Shown: one piece after another, positions 1 through 10,180 of the stretch | How the letters are laid out: each line of letters begins with the position of its first letter | How positions within the stretch are numbered: position 1 is the first letter of the stretch | Assembly: GCA_963662175.1 (NCBI GenBank) | Contig: OY759214.1 | Location: 74,102,037 to 74,166,036, forward strand | Source: Aradus depressus | Lineage: Eukaryota > Arthropoda > Insecta > Hemiptera > Aradidae | Direction of reading: 5' to 3' | Length of the DNA stretch: 64,000 nucleotides | Position numbers and translations under genes: made by a program | The notes under the pieces: generated by a model | The model's database searches: none | Seen by the model: only the letters and a program-made list of their open reading frames with translations | Told to the model about the DNA's origin: nothing

Positions 1-185
1 GTATCGACGGTTATGAGAGGTTTTGTGTGATGCCTCCCCCCTAATTCCCGCTTCCCTTTGGTCTATTTGGCTGGAAATCAATAGGTGTCGTCGTTAGAGA
101 GTTCTGGTCACACATATAAAATTTCGTGTCGTTACATTCATTCTTTCGGAAGTTATCACAGAGGCTACACACAGACATACATATT
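1..185 (-). repeat. Family A dispersed repeat, partial copy
   Basis: This is the left-most copy of a dispersed repeat seen about ten times in the window. Its diagnostic phrases are a C-rich tract followed by TTTGG and a GGCTGAAAATCAATAGGTG-type stretch, then TTCGTGT..ATACATTCATT and a CACACACAGACA tail. No coding capacity or terminal repeats were recognised, so the class is unknown. Strand is relative to the copy at 841-1372. Confidence 0.6.
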
Positions 186-840
186 TTTAAGTATAACTGG
201 GGAAATAATAAAATAAAGTATATGTGACGTGGCCGTAACAGGACTTTCTTATACCAACCAAGTTTTTATATATAACTCTCTCTCTGTCTCTCACTCAAAA
301 TCAATGAGCTTTCCATTTTGTGTTAAGGGTAATTTTGAATGTCTGTGCAGAAGAGAATAAAACATTTTAAATAGTTTGTTTAGTGTACTACGTGTGAGGC
401 ATGTATGAGGGTTAGGATATATATAAAGTATGATTTGTGTCCTATTGCTATTAAATATTACAACTTGTAAAAACCTTACAACAAATAATATATGCTAGAC
501 TTGTAATACATGTGAAACTATATACGTAATCCAGGTTTCCATTTTCCCATGGAAAGCTGTCGAGTGGTGTTTAGGTTCGTGGAATTGGTCTTTACTAGTA
601 GCCAGATTAGTCTGGGAATATACCGGAGTGCCTACATCTCAGAACAAAGAGTTTATTATGCCTCTAAATGCAGAACAAAAGAAGCTTTATGGATAAGAAG
701 TGGAGCCACACCACTGCACTTATTGTTAACGGCTACTTGTCTCGTTTTCCTTTTTTACAGTTTCCTACATAATATCTGAGGCTCGGAATAGAGGAACGAG
801 ACGGGAGTATGGCTCCCTAGCTATAGTTAGCTGGCTCCCC
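186..840. other. AT-rich DNA, no gene seen
   Basis: No convincing coding sequence or RNA gene. Positions about 219-250 (GTGACGTGGCC.TAACAGGACTTTCTT) resemble the arm of the hairpin at 36031-36287, so part of this stretch is probably an old element end. The open frame at 549-779 has no recognisable protein. Confidence 0.4.
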
Positions 841-1372
841 ACCCCACAGTATAGTTATGTATTCGGTGAGAAATTCGATGCAGTTTTCAACGAAATATCA
901 TGTTTTCCGACATTCTGATTCCAAAAATGAAAAAAAAACAAATTCTTTCTGTGAATACGATAACTCCTGATGGAATGAATGTAACCAAAATATTCTAGAG
1001 ACGACACCTATTGATTTTCAGCCAAATCGGTGAAAGGGAGGGGGGGATTAGGGGGAGGCCTAACTAAACAACTCTAATAACTACAGTTATAATGTATTGA
1101 CGTAGCATTTCATATGTAAATTGAAAGCCCTATAAGGACGACACATGTTAGAGGGCACAACTCAAAAACCCACAAACTGTCAAAGTAATGAATGTATCGA
1201 CATGAAATATATTTAAAATCAAAATCCCATATGAATGAAGAATATAAAGTTTCTGCAAAATCGGTGGAAGAAAACCAGAGGAGGGTTCGACTAAAAACGT
1301 AATAACTGCCGATGTAATGAATGTATCGACACAAAATTTAGTTTGAGGATTCAGAAGCCTTTTTATAAATAA
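841..1372 (+). repeat. Family A dispersed repeat
   Basis: This copy reads in the orientation taken as plus: GTTTTCAACGAAAT, TCATGTTTTCCGAC, ATTCCAAAAATG, then modules of about 120-150 bp that each contain AACTGCCGATGTAATGAATG, a TCGACA..AAATTT phrase, GGACGACAC and a G-rich tract. The modules make the repeat partly tandem inside. The same layout recurs at 4364, 34185 and 41885. No TIR, LTR or ORF was recognised. Confidence 0.6.
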
Positions 1373-1519
1373 ATATTTATTTTTAACAGATATTAATATT
1401 TAGAAAACAGTCGATTGGCTTTGGAGGGAGAGCGAAAACGTAATTGTGTGATCAATGCAAGTGTTTTGGATTGAAATATCTGTATTTGTTTAGCATCCGT
1501 CCAGAGAGATCGGAGAAGA

Positions 1520-1712
1520 GAGGTGTAACCAGGGGCGTAGCCAGGATCTTGAGCAGGGGGGGGGGGGGGGGGCAAAGTTAGGCTGCGAGGGTGGGGGTAT
1601 AGACTCCTGGGAGCACACCCCACAGTTTCCGTGGTTAGCGTTGCAGACTTTTTAGAAGCTCTCTCTGAGGTAACCACTGACTACAGTGGTATTACAATAC
1701 TTAAGCTGACAT
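1520..1712 (+). mobile_element. hAT-like MITE fragment
   Basis: The fragment opens with AGGGGCGTAGCCAGGATCTT and matches the left half of the element at 32136-32735 through a G tract, GCAAAGTTAGGCTGCGAGGG, CAGTTTCCGTGGTTAGCG and TGAGGTAACCACTGACT. The right terminal repeat is missing. Assignment to hAT rests only on the GGGGCGTAGCCAG-type end. The G run at about 1554-1572 may be unreliable in length. Confidence 0.5.
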
Positions 1713-2429
1713 TACATGAGCAGCAAATGCACAACAAATGTAATAGTCAAGATTCTATATAAAAACTTTTCATTAATAGTCATCTTAAATATCTTGAATG
1801 AAACAAAAATTAAAAAAAGAAGTAACAAGTCTCCGACAGTAGAGCCAATATATCCAAAATAAAAAAAAAATGATCATGAGAATAGTGAGAAGATACGACA
1901 AAAACGAAATATTCGTTCGTAAAAATCTCAAAGAAAAACCGTATATGGAAATTCTAATTGAAAGTCTGCTTTAATGAATTGGGCATTAATTAATTTTTTT
2001 TATTGAATAAAAAAGCAATTAACAAATAAATGCAAAAAATTAATTGATCAATAGACTTAAAAATTGGAATTTTGAGGAAAAACACAAATACGATATTTAT
2101 GGTAGGTAGGTATATACTTCCAAACTAGAAACATTGTGTTTCTATAGAGACAGATTTGAACACCCCAACCTCCAATTATGAAGGATAAGGAAAACCTTTC
2201 ATTTTATTTTTTTTAGAAGTTTGATTATTTTCAGTTCAAAGATTACAAAAAATAAAATGTATTTTCCTTTTACAATGCTTATATCATCTAGTTGCTATTG
2301 TTGTGTTTTGTTAATTCTTCAGAGTTTTCGTTTGTTATTGATTATATATTTTTTTAAATCTTCGGAGTATATTTAATATTTCATTTTCTTTTTTTTTCAA
2401 TAATTTTTATACAATATTATACAGAATGA
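1713..2429. other. AT-rich DNA, no gene seen
   Basis: Nothing recognisable apart from A and T runs and a short GGTAGGTAGG stretch near 2100. Confidence 0.4.
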
Positions 2430-3032
2430 GCAATTATGATGGCTACGTACACAAATAATTATAAGCAAATATAATAGCTATATACACAAATAATAATAAA
2501 CAAAAATGATAGCAATGTAGACAAATAATAATAAGCAAATACGACGTCTATGTACACAAATAATAATAAGCAAATATGATGGCTATGTACACAAATAATT
2601 ATAAGCAAATATAATAGCTATATACACAAATAATAATAAGCAAATATGATGGCTATGTACATAAAAAAATAATAAACAAATATGACGTCTATGTACACAA
2701 ATAATAATAAGCAAATATGATGGCTATGTACATAAAAAAATAATAAACAAATATGACGTCTATGTACACAAATAATAATAAACAAAAATGATAGCAATGT
2801 AGACAAATAATAATAAGCAAATACGACGTCTATGTACACAAATAATAATAAGCAAATACGATGGATATGTACATAAAAAAATAATAAACAAATATGACGT
2901 CTATGTACACAAATAATAATAAGCAAATATGATGGCTATGTACATAAAAAATAATAAACAAATATGACGTCTATGTACACAAATAATAATAAGCAAATAT
3001 GATGGCTATATACACAAATATGATGGATATGG
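2430..3032. repeat. 35-bp minisatellite array
   Basis: About 17 head-to-tail copies of a 35-bp unit, typically ACACAAATAATAATAAGC followed by AAATATGATGGCTATGT. Variants alternate between a GATGGCTATG and a GACGTCTATG core and between ACACAAAT and ACATAAAA, giving a higher-order pattern. The period keeps a frame open on the minus strand (2618-2926), but its composition is an artefact of the repeat. Confidence 0.9.
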
Positions 3033-3885
3033 ACAAGATTAAATGTCAATCTCACATGATGTGAGCCAGTGCACACTTTCCACTTAGATGATCTAAAGGC
3101 CACCTCCTGTTCAGACGACGTGGAGGATTGTTTGAATAAGAATTGTGCAAATGGGATAGGTGAGGATGAATGTTTGCTGTGAAAGGATAAGAATCGGGAT
3201 TGGATTAGATATTGGACGGTGATGATATTACGGACTTATATGATTAAAGAAAATTAGATTAATTTCACTTTCACAATGTTTATTATCAACCTGTTCTTCT
3301 CTTATGTAAATTCTTGAGTGATTTCGTTGGTTATCGATAATGTTTTTTTAATGTCTTCTGATTTTTTTTTTTAAATATTTTATTTATTTATTTTGTGTTT
3401 GTCATTGAAGACAGACAGGAAACCCTCACACGAAACGCACTAAACAGTCGACTGAAAATACTCAATGAACGTCTGAATACGATAGAAATTAGACATGAAA
3501 CAAAAACTGAACTTACACTTACAGAAAATTGCACTTACTAACTGAGACTATAATGGACATATGGATCACAGATGTACGGATCAGCATAAACATCCAACAT
3601 AAAACGAATTGAGGCGTTTCAATCAAAAACCCACAGACGCATAACACAGTGCTCATTAATAATATGAAGATGGCTGATGTAGTAAGAAGTGATTATTTCA
3701 CAGGTTGCCAAATAAAATATAGTATCACCTCTCACAGATTTTTATTAGAAGTAGCTAGCCGGCTTTCGAGGTTGCCCTCATTGTTAGGCATTCTGATAAA
3801 ATGCTTTTGAAAATAACATATTTAAAATGTTTTAATAAATAGATAATATAAAATAAGAGTCACAACATTGTTCGGAATTTAAAGG
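3033..3885. other. Unrecognised DNA between repeats
   Basis: No supported gene. A short stretch near 3400-3640 reads partly open but resembles no family I recognise. Positions 3750-3790 hold a GCCGGCTTTCGAGG phrase without matching neighbours. Confidence 0.35.
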
Positions 3886-4250
3886 AACTTTCACTTACTA
3901 TTTGTTGTCGCGGCTGAAGATGATAGCAATACAGAAAATACTCCCACATACTTAATATATTCTGTGAAATAGACGATATTTTTATTTAAAGAAAAAAAAA
4001 CACATTTTCTTTATTTTTTATCAAGTGTTTCCCAATACCTGAGCAGAAAATGTGAAATAACATGTATTATGGACACTGATGATGGGGGAGCTTCCCGAAA
4101 CGTTTGTTATTGCTATTTTTTGAGAAGACAACAAACAAATGAGAGAATAGATGCTACAATAATATATTATATATTTATATACAAAAGCTCTTGTTGACTG
4201 GTGGTGACGTAAAAGGATTTCTTTCTTCACCTTCCTTTGCTAACATGATT
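3886..4250 (+). mobile_element. Penelope-like element remnant
   Basis: The stretch shares GTGAAATAGACGATATTTTT with the TATTGTCTATTCCAC-type ends at 62540 and 17650, and contains two hammerhead-like segments: a degenerate one near 3912-3945 (GGCTGAAGATGATAGC..) and an intact core at 4076-4109. The Penelope-like assignment is inferred from established knowledge that these retroelements carry hammerhead motifs in their terminal repeats. No reverse transcriptase is present here. Confidence 0.45.
4076..4109 (+). ncRNA. Hammerhead ribozyme-like core
   Basis: The sequence reads CTGATGA, then T, a G-rich/C-rich helix (GGGG..TTCCC), then GAAA and CGTTTGTTA. CTGATGA and GAAA are the two conserved boxes of the hammerhead core with a stem II between them. 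A very short stem III would place a GTT cleavage triplet after GAAAC. The unpaired T before stem II departs from the usual G-C first pair. Five other places in the window repeat this layout. Confidence 0.5.
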
Positions 4251-4363
4251 TACACTAAAAACACAGATCCTAATCCAATAAGCAACCCCTTGGTCTACAA
4301 GATCAGGGACGGGTCACGAGTCTGATTCCATTTCCTACTTTAGCATCAATAATACCGAGAACA

Positions 4364-4985
4364 TTGTTTTCTAATATCGTACCTTCTGCTTATACCAACC
4401 TTTTATTATCTTTTATAAGTTTATGTTTTCTTATTATTATTATTTTTTACTTTCCAACAATACCTGGACGACACAGAACTTTCTTATACAAAGTAAATGT
4501 ACAGGATTTTATTTCATTTATTTCTAGTACTTACCCAGCTGTACGAAGTATAGAAGAAGAAATGAAATCGGTAAGAAAACTGACGATTTGGAACGGAATT
4601 TCATGTTTTCCGACCTTCTGATTCCAAAAATGAAGAGAAATGTCTGGCTGTCTGTGAATACGATAACTCTCAACAGAATTGAATGTATCCACACGAATTT
4701 TTTTATGTGTTTCCAGAACTCTCCGAGGACGACACCTATCAATTTTCTGCGAAATCAATCAAAGGGAAGGGGAGACCAGGGAAAACGGCCTCGACTTAAA
4801 TACCATAGTAACTGCCGATGTAATGAATATATCTATATCTATCTATCTATAAATATATATATTTAGTATGAGGATTCAGAACCACTATGTAAGTCAAATT
4901 TTGAGTTATCGCCTAAACGGAGAGCAAAAACGTCATTGATTTAATTCTAGCAGGGGAAGTACATAACCGTCGATCCACCGACAAC
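4364..4985 (+). repeat. Family A dispersed repeat
   Basis: Phrases in order: TTTCATGTTTTCCGACCTTC, ATTCCAAAAATGAAG, GTGAATACGATAACTC, GAATGTATCCACACGAATTT, GACGACACCTATCAATTTTC, AACTGCCGATGTAATGAATA and finally GCAGGGGAAGTACAT. This is one of the longer copies and gives a useful picture of the right end. Open frames here (for example 4588-4866) are shadows of the repeat. Confidence 0.6.
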
Positions 4986-5229
4986 TCTCATTTTTTTCTG
5001 TGGCACGTCGCGCTTAACGAGTAAGTACACAAACCTACAGTAATTATCGTGGTTTTAACGTTTAAAAAAAAAAAAAAAGACACTGGGGCTATTGTACACA
5101 GACCTTTGCAGACTCACGGTGCGCAGAAATTGAGTCATTTCACGCTGCGTATGAACGCGGTTGTATTCATTTCTGCAACCTCATCGAACTGCGTCTCAAC
5201 TTGCGCCCTGCCTAAGCGACGGTCCCAAA

Positions 5230-5315
5230 TCTGTACAATTTCAAGGAGAATGAGCGCTCTGTTAGTAGGCTATATGGTCTCATAGTTAAAGCCCGGCCGT
5301 GAGTCACCAACTAAC
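5230..5315 (+). mobile_element. SINE1 fragment (3' part)
   Basis: The 3' third of the tRNA-derived SINE: GAGCGCTCTGTTAGTAGGC, TATATGGTCTCATAGTTAAA, GCCCGG.CGTGAGTCAC and an AACTAACT-type tail. The tRNA head is absent. Confidence 0.6.
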
Positions 5316-5429
5316 TCCTACCAGGGATGTAGTCACCTCCCTTCCGAAAAATCATAACCCTGCGCAACCTGTTAAATAATCCCCTAAAACTCAATACTTC
5401 TAATCTAGTAACCTGGGTTTGAAAGGAAT

Positions 5430-5724
5430 GTTAGTTAGTTATTGTGACTCATGCCTGGGCTTTAACTACGAGATCATATCGCCTCCTTCCAGAGAGCTCT
5501 TCCGGCTCTGGTGGACATGAGCCCAACTCTACTCTGGAAGTCCTAAATTTGCCCTAACTAGGTTTATTCACATAGGGACCATCGCTTAACATCCCACCCG
5601 AAGAACATCATGCTCAAGGTTTATTCACCTCCTATATAAAAAACCTTTGAGCCTCGGCCGGGATTTGAACCCACGATCTTGAACTCAGTAGGCCAGCATG
5701 CAACCTGTGAGCTACGAGCCCTCC
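5430..5724 (-). mobile_element. SINE1 copy, tRNA-derived
   Basis: A minus-strand SINE1 with tail TTAGTTAGTTATTGTGACTC at its low end and a degraded tRNA-like head (GTGAGCTACGAGCCCTCC) at its high end. Box B appears as GGTTCAAATCC on the minus strand. The middle is partly deleted compared with the copy at 44415-44762. Confidence 0.75.
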
Positions 5725-6680
5725 ATTATGCGCACTGTAGACTATGCACTCCACTAGTTCTCTTGTCTTCATTCTTTGGCAATTATGTATAACCTACTTT
5801 AATTGAAAAAACATAAAAAATAAAATAAGACTTGGAGAGAAGTGGAATCAGAGTTGACATTTAACAATTTCATAGAAAAGCAATGTCAAATATGCCTTAG
5901 GTCGATATGGTGTAAATAAGTTGAATGTAGGTGAGCGGAGATTGCCCTGTTTGGTCAGAGGGCATTCTATAAAGTAACCTTTCCGCTGCCGTCCACTTAG
6001 CTACCGGAAGACATGGGACCTTTTCCAATTTCCTACATCGGGGGTCTCCCTCCAATCGACAGTCCCTAGAAACACCTCCCATTTGAATCTTCAACTCCAC
6101 TGGGGGCTTTTATCATCTAGAATTCCAAGGATCTAAGTCTAAGCATCTAATACGTTATAGAATGTATGTTGTTTATTTGGGGCGAACAACTACATCGGTT
6201 ATTATCGCCCTACCTTGTTACATTGTCCTTACTGAGTCAGGGCACTCTTTATACAAATTAAGAATAAAGGAATCATGAATCCACGAGGTTCATAGTGGGA
6301 TCCCACAGGGGAGGCCAGGGGGACCGGTGAAGGGCAAATCACGGGACCCAGGGACACCCAACGAACAGGCAGCCCAGGCCAGGGGGCAAACAACAGCTTT
6401 GTTTGGATTGTATAAAATAATGAATATGGTTCATAAATATTATACATATATGAACTTAGTATATTCGTTTTTATTATTTATAGTATTAATTTCCAATTAT
6501 TACCTCTATAAATGTTACCTACATTTTAGAATTTCATCTTATTTTATTATATAATTAATTATATAATTAATATTTCTAATTGATATCTTAAGACGACTTC
6601 GCAATTTTTCATTACTTATAGAATTGTATGATCTATAATTGTCCGAATACATTTTTTGCGTTCTGTGTTGATATAGTGGA
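5725..6680. other. Unrecognised DNA, possible old coding remnant
   Basis: The stretch 5900-6400 is less AT-rich than its surroundings and keeps short frames open on both strands (for example minus 5897-6100), which suggests an eroded retroelement body, but I recognise no domain. 6410-6680 is AT-rich and empty. Confidence 0.3.
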
Positions 6681-6768
6681 AATACTAATGAATAAAATAA
6701 AATGATAGATAAAAAAACTTTTTTGAACACTTATATTGTCTAATTCCACAAACATATACTTAAATGTG

Positions 6769-6796
6769 TACCGGTTTCGGCTTACGCCATCGTCAA
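6769..6796 (-). ncRNA. Hammerhead-like core, left arm
   Basis: Read on the minus strand: TGACGA, T, GGC-GTAA-GCC helix, GAAA, CCGGTA. The first C of the CTGANGA box is T here, so this copy is probably inactive. It mirrors the intact copy at 6903-6930. Confidence 0.4.
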
Positions 6797-6902
6797 CACA
6801 ATGTTCAACTATAATTGAGATATTTGCCAGGCATACATATTTATAGTGGTCACTATAAATATGTATGCCTGGCAAATATCTCAATTATTGTTGAACATTG
6901 TG

Positions 6903-6930
6903 CTGACGATGGCGTATGCCGAAACCGGTA
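6903..6930 (+). ncRNA. Hammerhead ribozyme-like core, right arm
   Basis: CTGACGA, T, GGC-GTAT-GCC helix, GAAA, CCGGTA. Both conserved boxes are present (position 7 may vary in hammerheads). ACCGGT after GAA would form a self-complementary minimal stem III with a GTA cleavage triplet, which fits a ribozyme that works as a dimer. Stem I would have to form with flanking sequence. Confidence 0.5.
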
Positions 6931-7009
6931 CACATTTAAGTATATGTTTGTGGAATTAGACAATATAAGTGTTAAAAAAATTTTTTTATCTATCATTTTA
7001 TTTTATTGA

Positions 7010-7379
7010 TCTATAATTATTTATTTATCCCTCCATTCGTATTCTTGCATAAATGATTTTCTACAAACTTTATTTATTTTCTCTAATTATTTTTATTATT
7101 CCCTCCACCCCATTAACATTTTTTCTTTTCTCACAAAATTTGTCATATTTATTTCTTATTGTATTAACTGTGTTTAGCATTAAAGTTTTTATATTCTGTT
7201 CAAATTTATTATATTATAATTTCTTGTTGTATATTCATGCTTCATTATTGTCGTTCTTCCATGAGATAATGTAAATATATCTTTATGGATTTATCTTTTT
7301 CGTTTGTAAACATATTTAAATAATTATGCTTAACAATTTATAAATTGTATATTGGTCTCAGTCCCGTCAATAAAGCTTA
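7010..7379. other. T-rich stretch, probable retroposon tail
   Basis: A T-rich region ending GTCAATAAAGCTTAT directly before the Helentron. It looks like the 3' untranslated end of a retroposon with an AATAAA signal, but there is no coding part to classify it. The open frame at 7053-7274 only reflects T richness. Confidence 0.3.
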
Positions 7380-8853
7380 TCTATATAATAAAAATGACTG
7401 GCTAATTTTGCTAAGCGCAAAACTCGAGAACGGCTGGACCAATTCGGATAATTTTTTTTTTCAAATATTCGTTGAAGTCCGAGGAAGGTTCTTATGAAGA
7501 GAGTTCCAAGCGGTCAACTGGAGGGGGGGGGGGGGGGGCTAAGCACAAAAATTGCCCTAGCGCATTAACGGATGGACGGATTATCATGAAATTTCACATG
7601 TAGTATTCTTAAAAGTCAAGTTAAAAAATAGGCTATGTGGCGTCCATAAATTTTGAACGGTAGGGGGGGTTGTAAGGGGGGCCAAAATATAAAGATAGTG
7701 CTAAGTCATTAACGGATGAGGATTGTCATGGAATTTCATAGGTAGTTTTTTTAAAGGCCAAATAAAAAAATAGGGTGTGTGACGTCACAAAATAGTGAAC
7801 GTGAGGGGGGGTTGTGGGGGTAGGTCTAAATATAAAGATAGCGCTGTCATTAACGGATGATCGGATTGTCAGGGAATTTCATATGTAGTATTCTTAGAAG
7901 GCAAATTGAAAAATACGCTATGTGACATCTCAAAATTTTGAAAGGCAGTGGGGGTAGGCCTAAATATAAAGATAGTGCTGTCATTAACGGATGCTCGGAT
8001 TGTCATGGAATTTCATATGTAGCATTCTTAAAGGCCAAATTGAAAAATACGCTACGTGATATCTCAAAATTTTGAACGGGAGGGGGGGTTGTGGGAGAAG
8101 GCCTACATATAAAGATAGTGATAGGTCTTTTGATCGGATAGTCATGGAATTTGACATGTAGCATTCTTAAAGGCCAAATGGAAAAATACGCTACGTGACA
8201 TTTCAAAATTTGAACGAGAGGGGGTTTGTGGGGGTAGGCCTCCATATAAAGTTAGTGATAGGTCTTTAACGGATGATCGGAATGTCATGGAATTTCACAT
8301 GTAGTATTCTTAAAAGACAAAAAAAAAAAAAGGATATGTGACGTCTCAAAATTGTCAACGGGAGGGGGGAATGGGGGGGCAAGCATATACCTAAATGGTA
8401 GTTTCAAAAGCAATATTTAAAAATGGCTATGACCCTTTGGACGGGAGGGGCGGGTGTGCATTAATGCAGAATGAATCTCACATGGAGCTTTCTTAAAGAT
8501 GGGATATAGCTCTAATTTTAATATGGTGGGTTTCCCAAGCATGTATTACTTAGGAGGTCCACTGTTGCACGGTAAATAATAGCTATCACCAGCGTTCTTA
8601 AGCACAAAATACCTAGAGCATCCGCTGTGCAAGGCACATACTAGCTGCGGTGCCCAGCATTCCTAACTACATACTATCTGTGTTGCCCAGCGTTCCTAAG
8701 AACTTAATACCTGGTTGCATGGAGTTGCAAGGCGCATACTATCTAAGGTGCCCGGCGTTCTTAAGTAGGAACTAGCTGCGGTTCCAAGTGGTCAAAAAAA
8801 AAAAAATCCGGTCCAATAGCTTTTGACAGAACGACGTCTGTCGGGTCAGCTAG
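7380..8853 (+). mobile_element. Non-autonomous Helentron-like element
   Basis: The start TCTATATAATAAAAATGA and the phrase CTCGAGAACGGCTGGACC are typical of Helitron/Helentron-derived elements in arthropods. The end carries a perfect hairpin (GACAGA, six-base loop, TCTGTC) followed by GGGTCAGCTAG before T. The body is five to six modules of roughly 150-170 bp (AACGGATGATCGGATTGTCA, GGAATTTCATATGTAG, AAATACGCTA.GTGACAT, a G-rich tract), then a decayed array near 8540-8790 with GCCCAGCGTTCCTAAG units. No Rep/helicase frame is present, so it needs help in trans. Its relative on the opposite strand is at 20321-25483. Confidence 0.75.
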
Positions 8854-8923
8854 TTATTAATATAATCAACCCTCCTGACATATATTATGAAATTGAAAAT
8901 AATAAATTAATATTTCCACTTAC

Positions 8924-9102
8924 TTGACAATTTCAGCATAACAAGATGTGGGCTCTGAGTTATTGGTTGATGAAGCTATTGTCGAACTGGATTGGAATCT
9001 TGCTCGTTCCAGACGCATTCTCTCCATTTCACGTTTTTTAGTCTCTGAGAACTGTGTAGCTATAACGACCAGACACAAGTTGATCATAAAGAAAGAACCG
9101 AT
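8924..9102 (-). CDS. Ca-alpha1T: T-type calcium channel exon: domain I S6 and start of I-II linker
   Basis: Read on the minus strand, a pyrimidine-rich acceptor ending CTAG precedes ATC GGT TCT and the exon closes at a GTAAGT donor (plus ACTTAC at 8918-8923). It encodes 59 residues plus two bases. [20 protein letters not shown] is the domain I S6 segment of Cav3 channels. [16 protein letters not shown] is the start of the I-II linker helix known in this family as the gating brake, and [12 protein letters not shown] follows. The frame joins exactly to the exon at 28296-28388 (..LLIV + IGSFF..). The channel is a plasma-membrane low-voltage-activated calcium pore. The next linker exon was not found between 1 and 8923. 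Confidence 0.93.
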
Positions 9103-9179
9103 CTAGAACAAGAAAAGAGGAAACAAATTGGTTCAAGTATATATGTATAATATATATTATGTTTTTGTCCTTTATGTAA

Positions 9180-10006
9180 ATGATCTATAATATACAGTAT
9201 ATATATAGTCTGCTTACTAACTGTGATATTGATCTATTGCATGGAGCTTTATGGGATTTGTCCGACTATTTTAGTGCAAATTTTTTGATGCTAAACCCAT
9301 CAAAAAATCAATTTTTTACATTTTCGTTAACAGGAGAAATCCTAACTGTAAAAATTTTATGATTTCAATTGGATTCGAGACTAAACTGGATAGATCATAT
9401 AGATGTCTTGGCATCGATTTGTCTTATATTATATAAATAAAAAAATACTGTAACTATGGAAATATTGAAACTTGTTTATCTTGCCTTATTTCAGGGCTCT
9501 ATAATGTATGGAATAGAGTACTCAGAAAAAATTTTAAATATGCAGAAAAAGGCGTTAAGAATAATTTTTAATAGCAAATATGGAAAACATTGTAAACCAC
9601 TTTTTGAAAAATTGAAAGTTATGACAGTATCTGCTCTATTTGTTTTTGTTAATTTAAAATATATAAAACAGAATGTAAATAGATTTAAACAAGTTTGTGA
9701 TGTTAGCTCTGTAAGAACTAGAAACTGTAGTGACCTTGCTCTTCCGTTATGTGAAAAGACAAAAACATTCAATAATCCTGAGATAATAGGAATTAAATTG
9801 TATAATAAGTTACCACAACAAGTGAGAGATCTTGCTTTGCATAGTTTTTTAAAAGTAATTAAAAGGATGTTAATTAATGAAACAATCTACTCTATAAAAG
9901 ATATAGATACTTTTACAATACTTTGAGATGATATTTTGTAGTTTTGACTATTTGTAACATTATGTATCCTAAATGTAATAAACAAATAAAACTCTATTCT
10001 ATTCTA
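9180..10006 (+). pseudogene. LINE reverse transcriptase C-terminus (Jockey/CR1-type), decayed
   Basis: Several frames must be joined to read it. 9225-9320 gives DLSDYFSANFLMLNPSKNQF, the palm/thumb-side motif of LINE reverse transcriptases. 9365-9420 gives LDSRLNWIDHID. 9456-9926 is one open frame containing MQKKALRIIFNSKYGKHCKP, LFEKLKVMT and GIKLYNKLPQQVRDL, the usual C-terminal part of arthropod Jockey/CR1-group proteins. After the stop come AATAAA signals and a CTATTCTATTCTA tail ending near 10006. The catalytic YADD region is missing, so it is a 5'-truncated dead copy. It lies about 80 bp upstream of the channel exon, inside the large intron. Confidence 0.8.
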
Positions 10007-10180
10007 TAATGAAGATATTTTAAACAGAACATTCAAAGTCTAAATGCCGTACGATTATGTACATCAAGAAAAAATCATCATTTCATGAAAATCCTAAGCA
10101 TTTAATGTAATAATTACATTCACAATATGCCGGCAGGTCATGAAATGCCCTTGTTTTTGTGACTACGACAAATATATATA

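Larger units (their letters stand above)
6690..7009. mobile_element. Palindromic Penelope-like terminal repeat
   Basis: A near-perfect palindrome with arms of about 158 bp (6690-6848 and 6851-7009) around a 2-base spacer. Each arm holds TATTGTCTAATTCCAC, a hammerhead-like core (TACCGGTTTCGGCTTACGCC or its complement) and CCAGGCATACATATTTATAG. The same plan occurs at 62504-62870. Head-to-head joining of two terminal repeats of a Penelope-like element is the simplest reading. Almost the same peptide can be read from both strands because of the symmetry, and it is not a gene. Confidence 0.6.

Noticed and set aside
2618..2926. 102-codon hydrophobic minus-strand frame resembling a membrane protein
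   Set aside because: Product of the 35-bp minisatellite. The residue pattern repeats exactly with the DNA unit.
6815..7009. Protein MRYLPGIHIYS.. encoded on both strands
   Set aside because: The same peptide reads from both strands because the DNA is a palindrome. It is a terminal repeat with hammerhead-like cores, not a gene.
1..8923. Next exon of the calcium channel I-II linker
   Set aside because: I looked for a minus-strand continuation of AEIVK (expected YIAHL-like) and found none. Most of this stretch is repeat.
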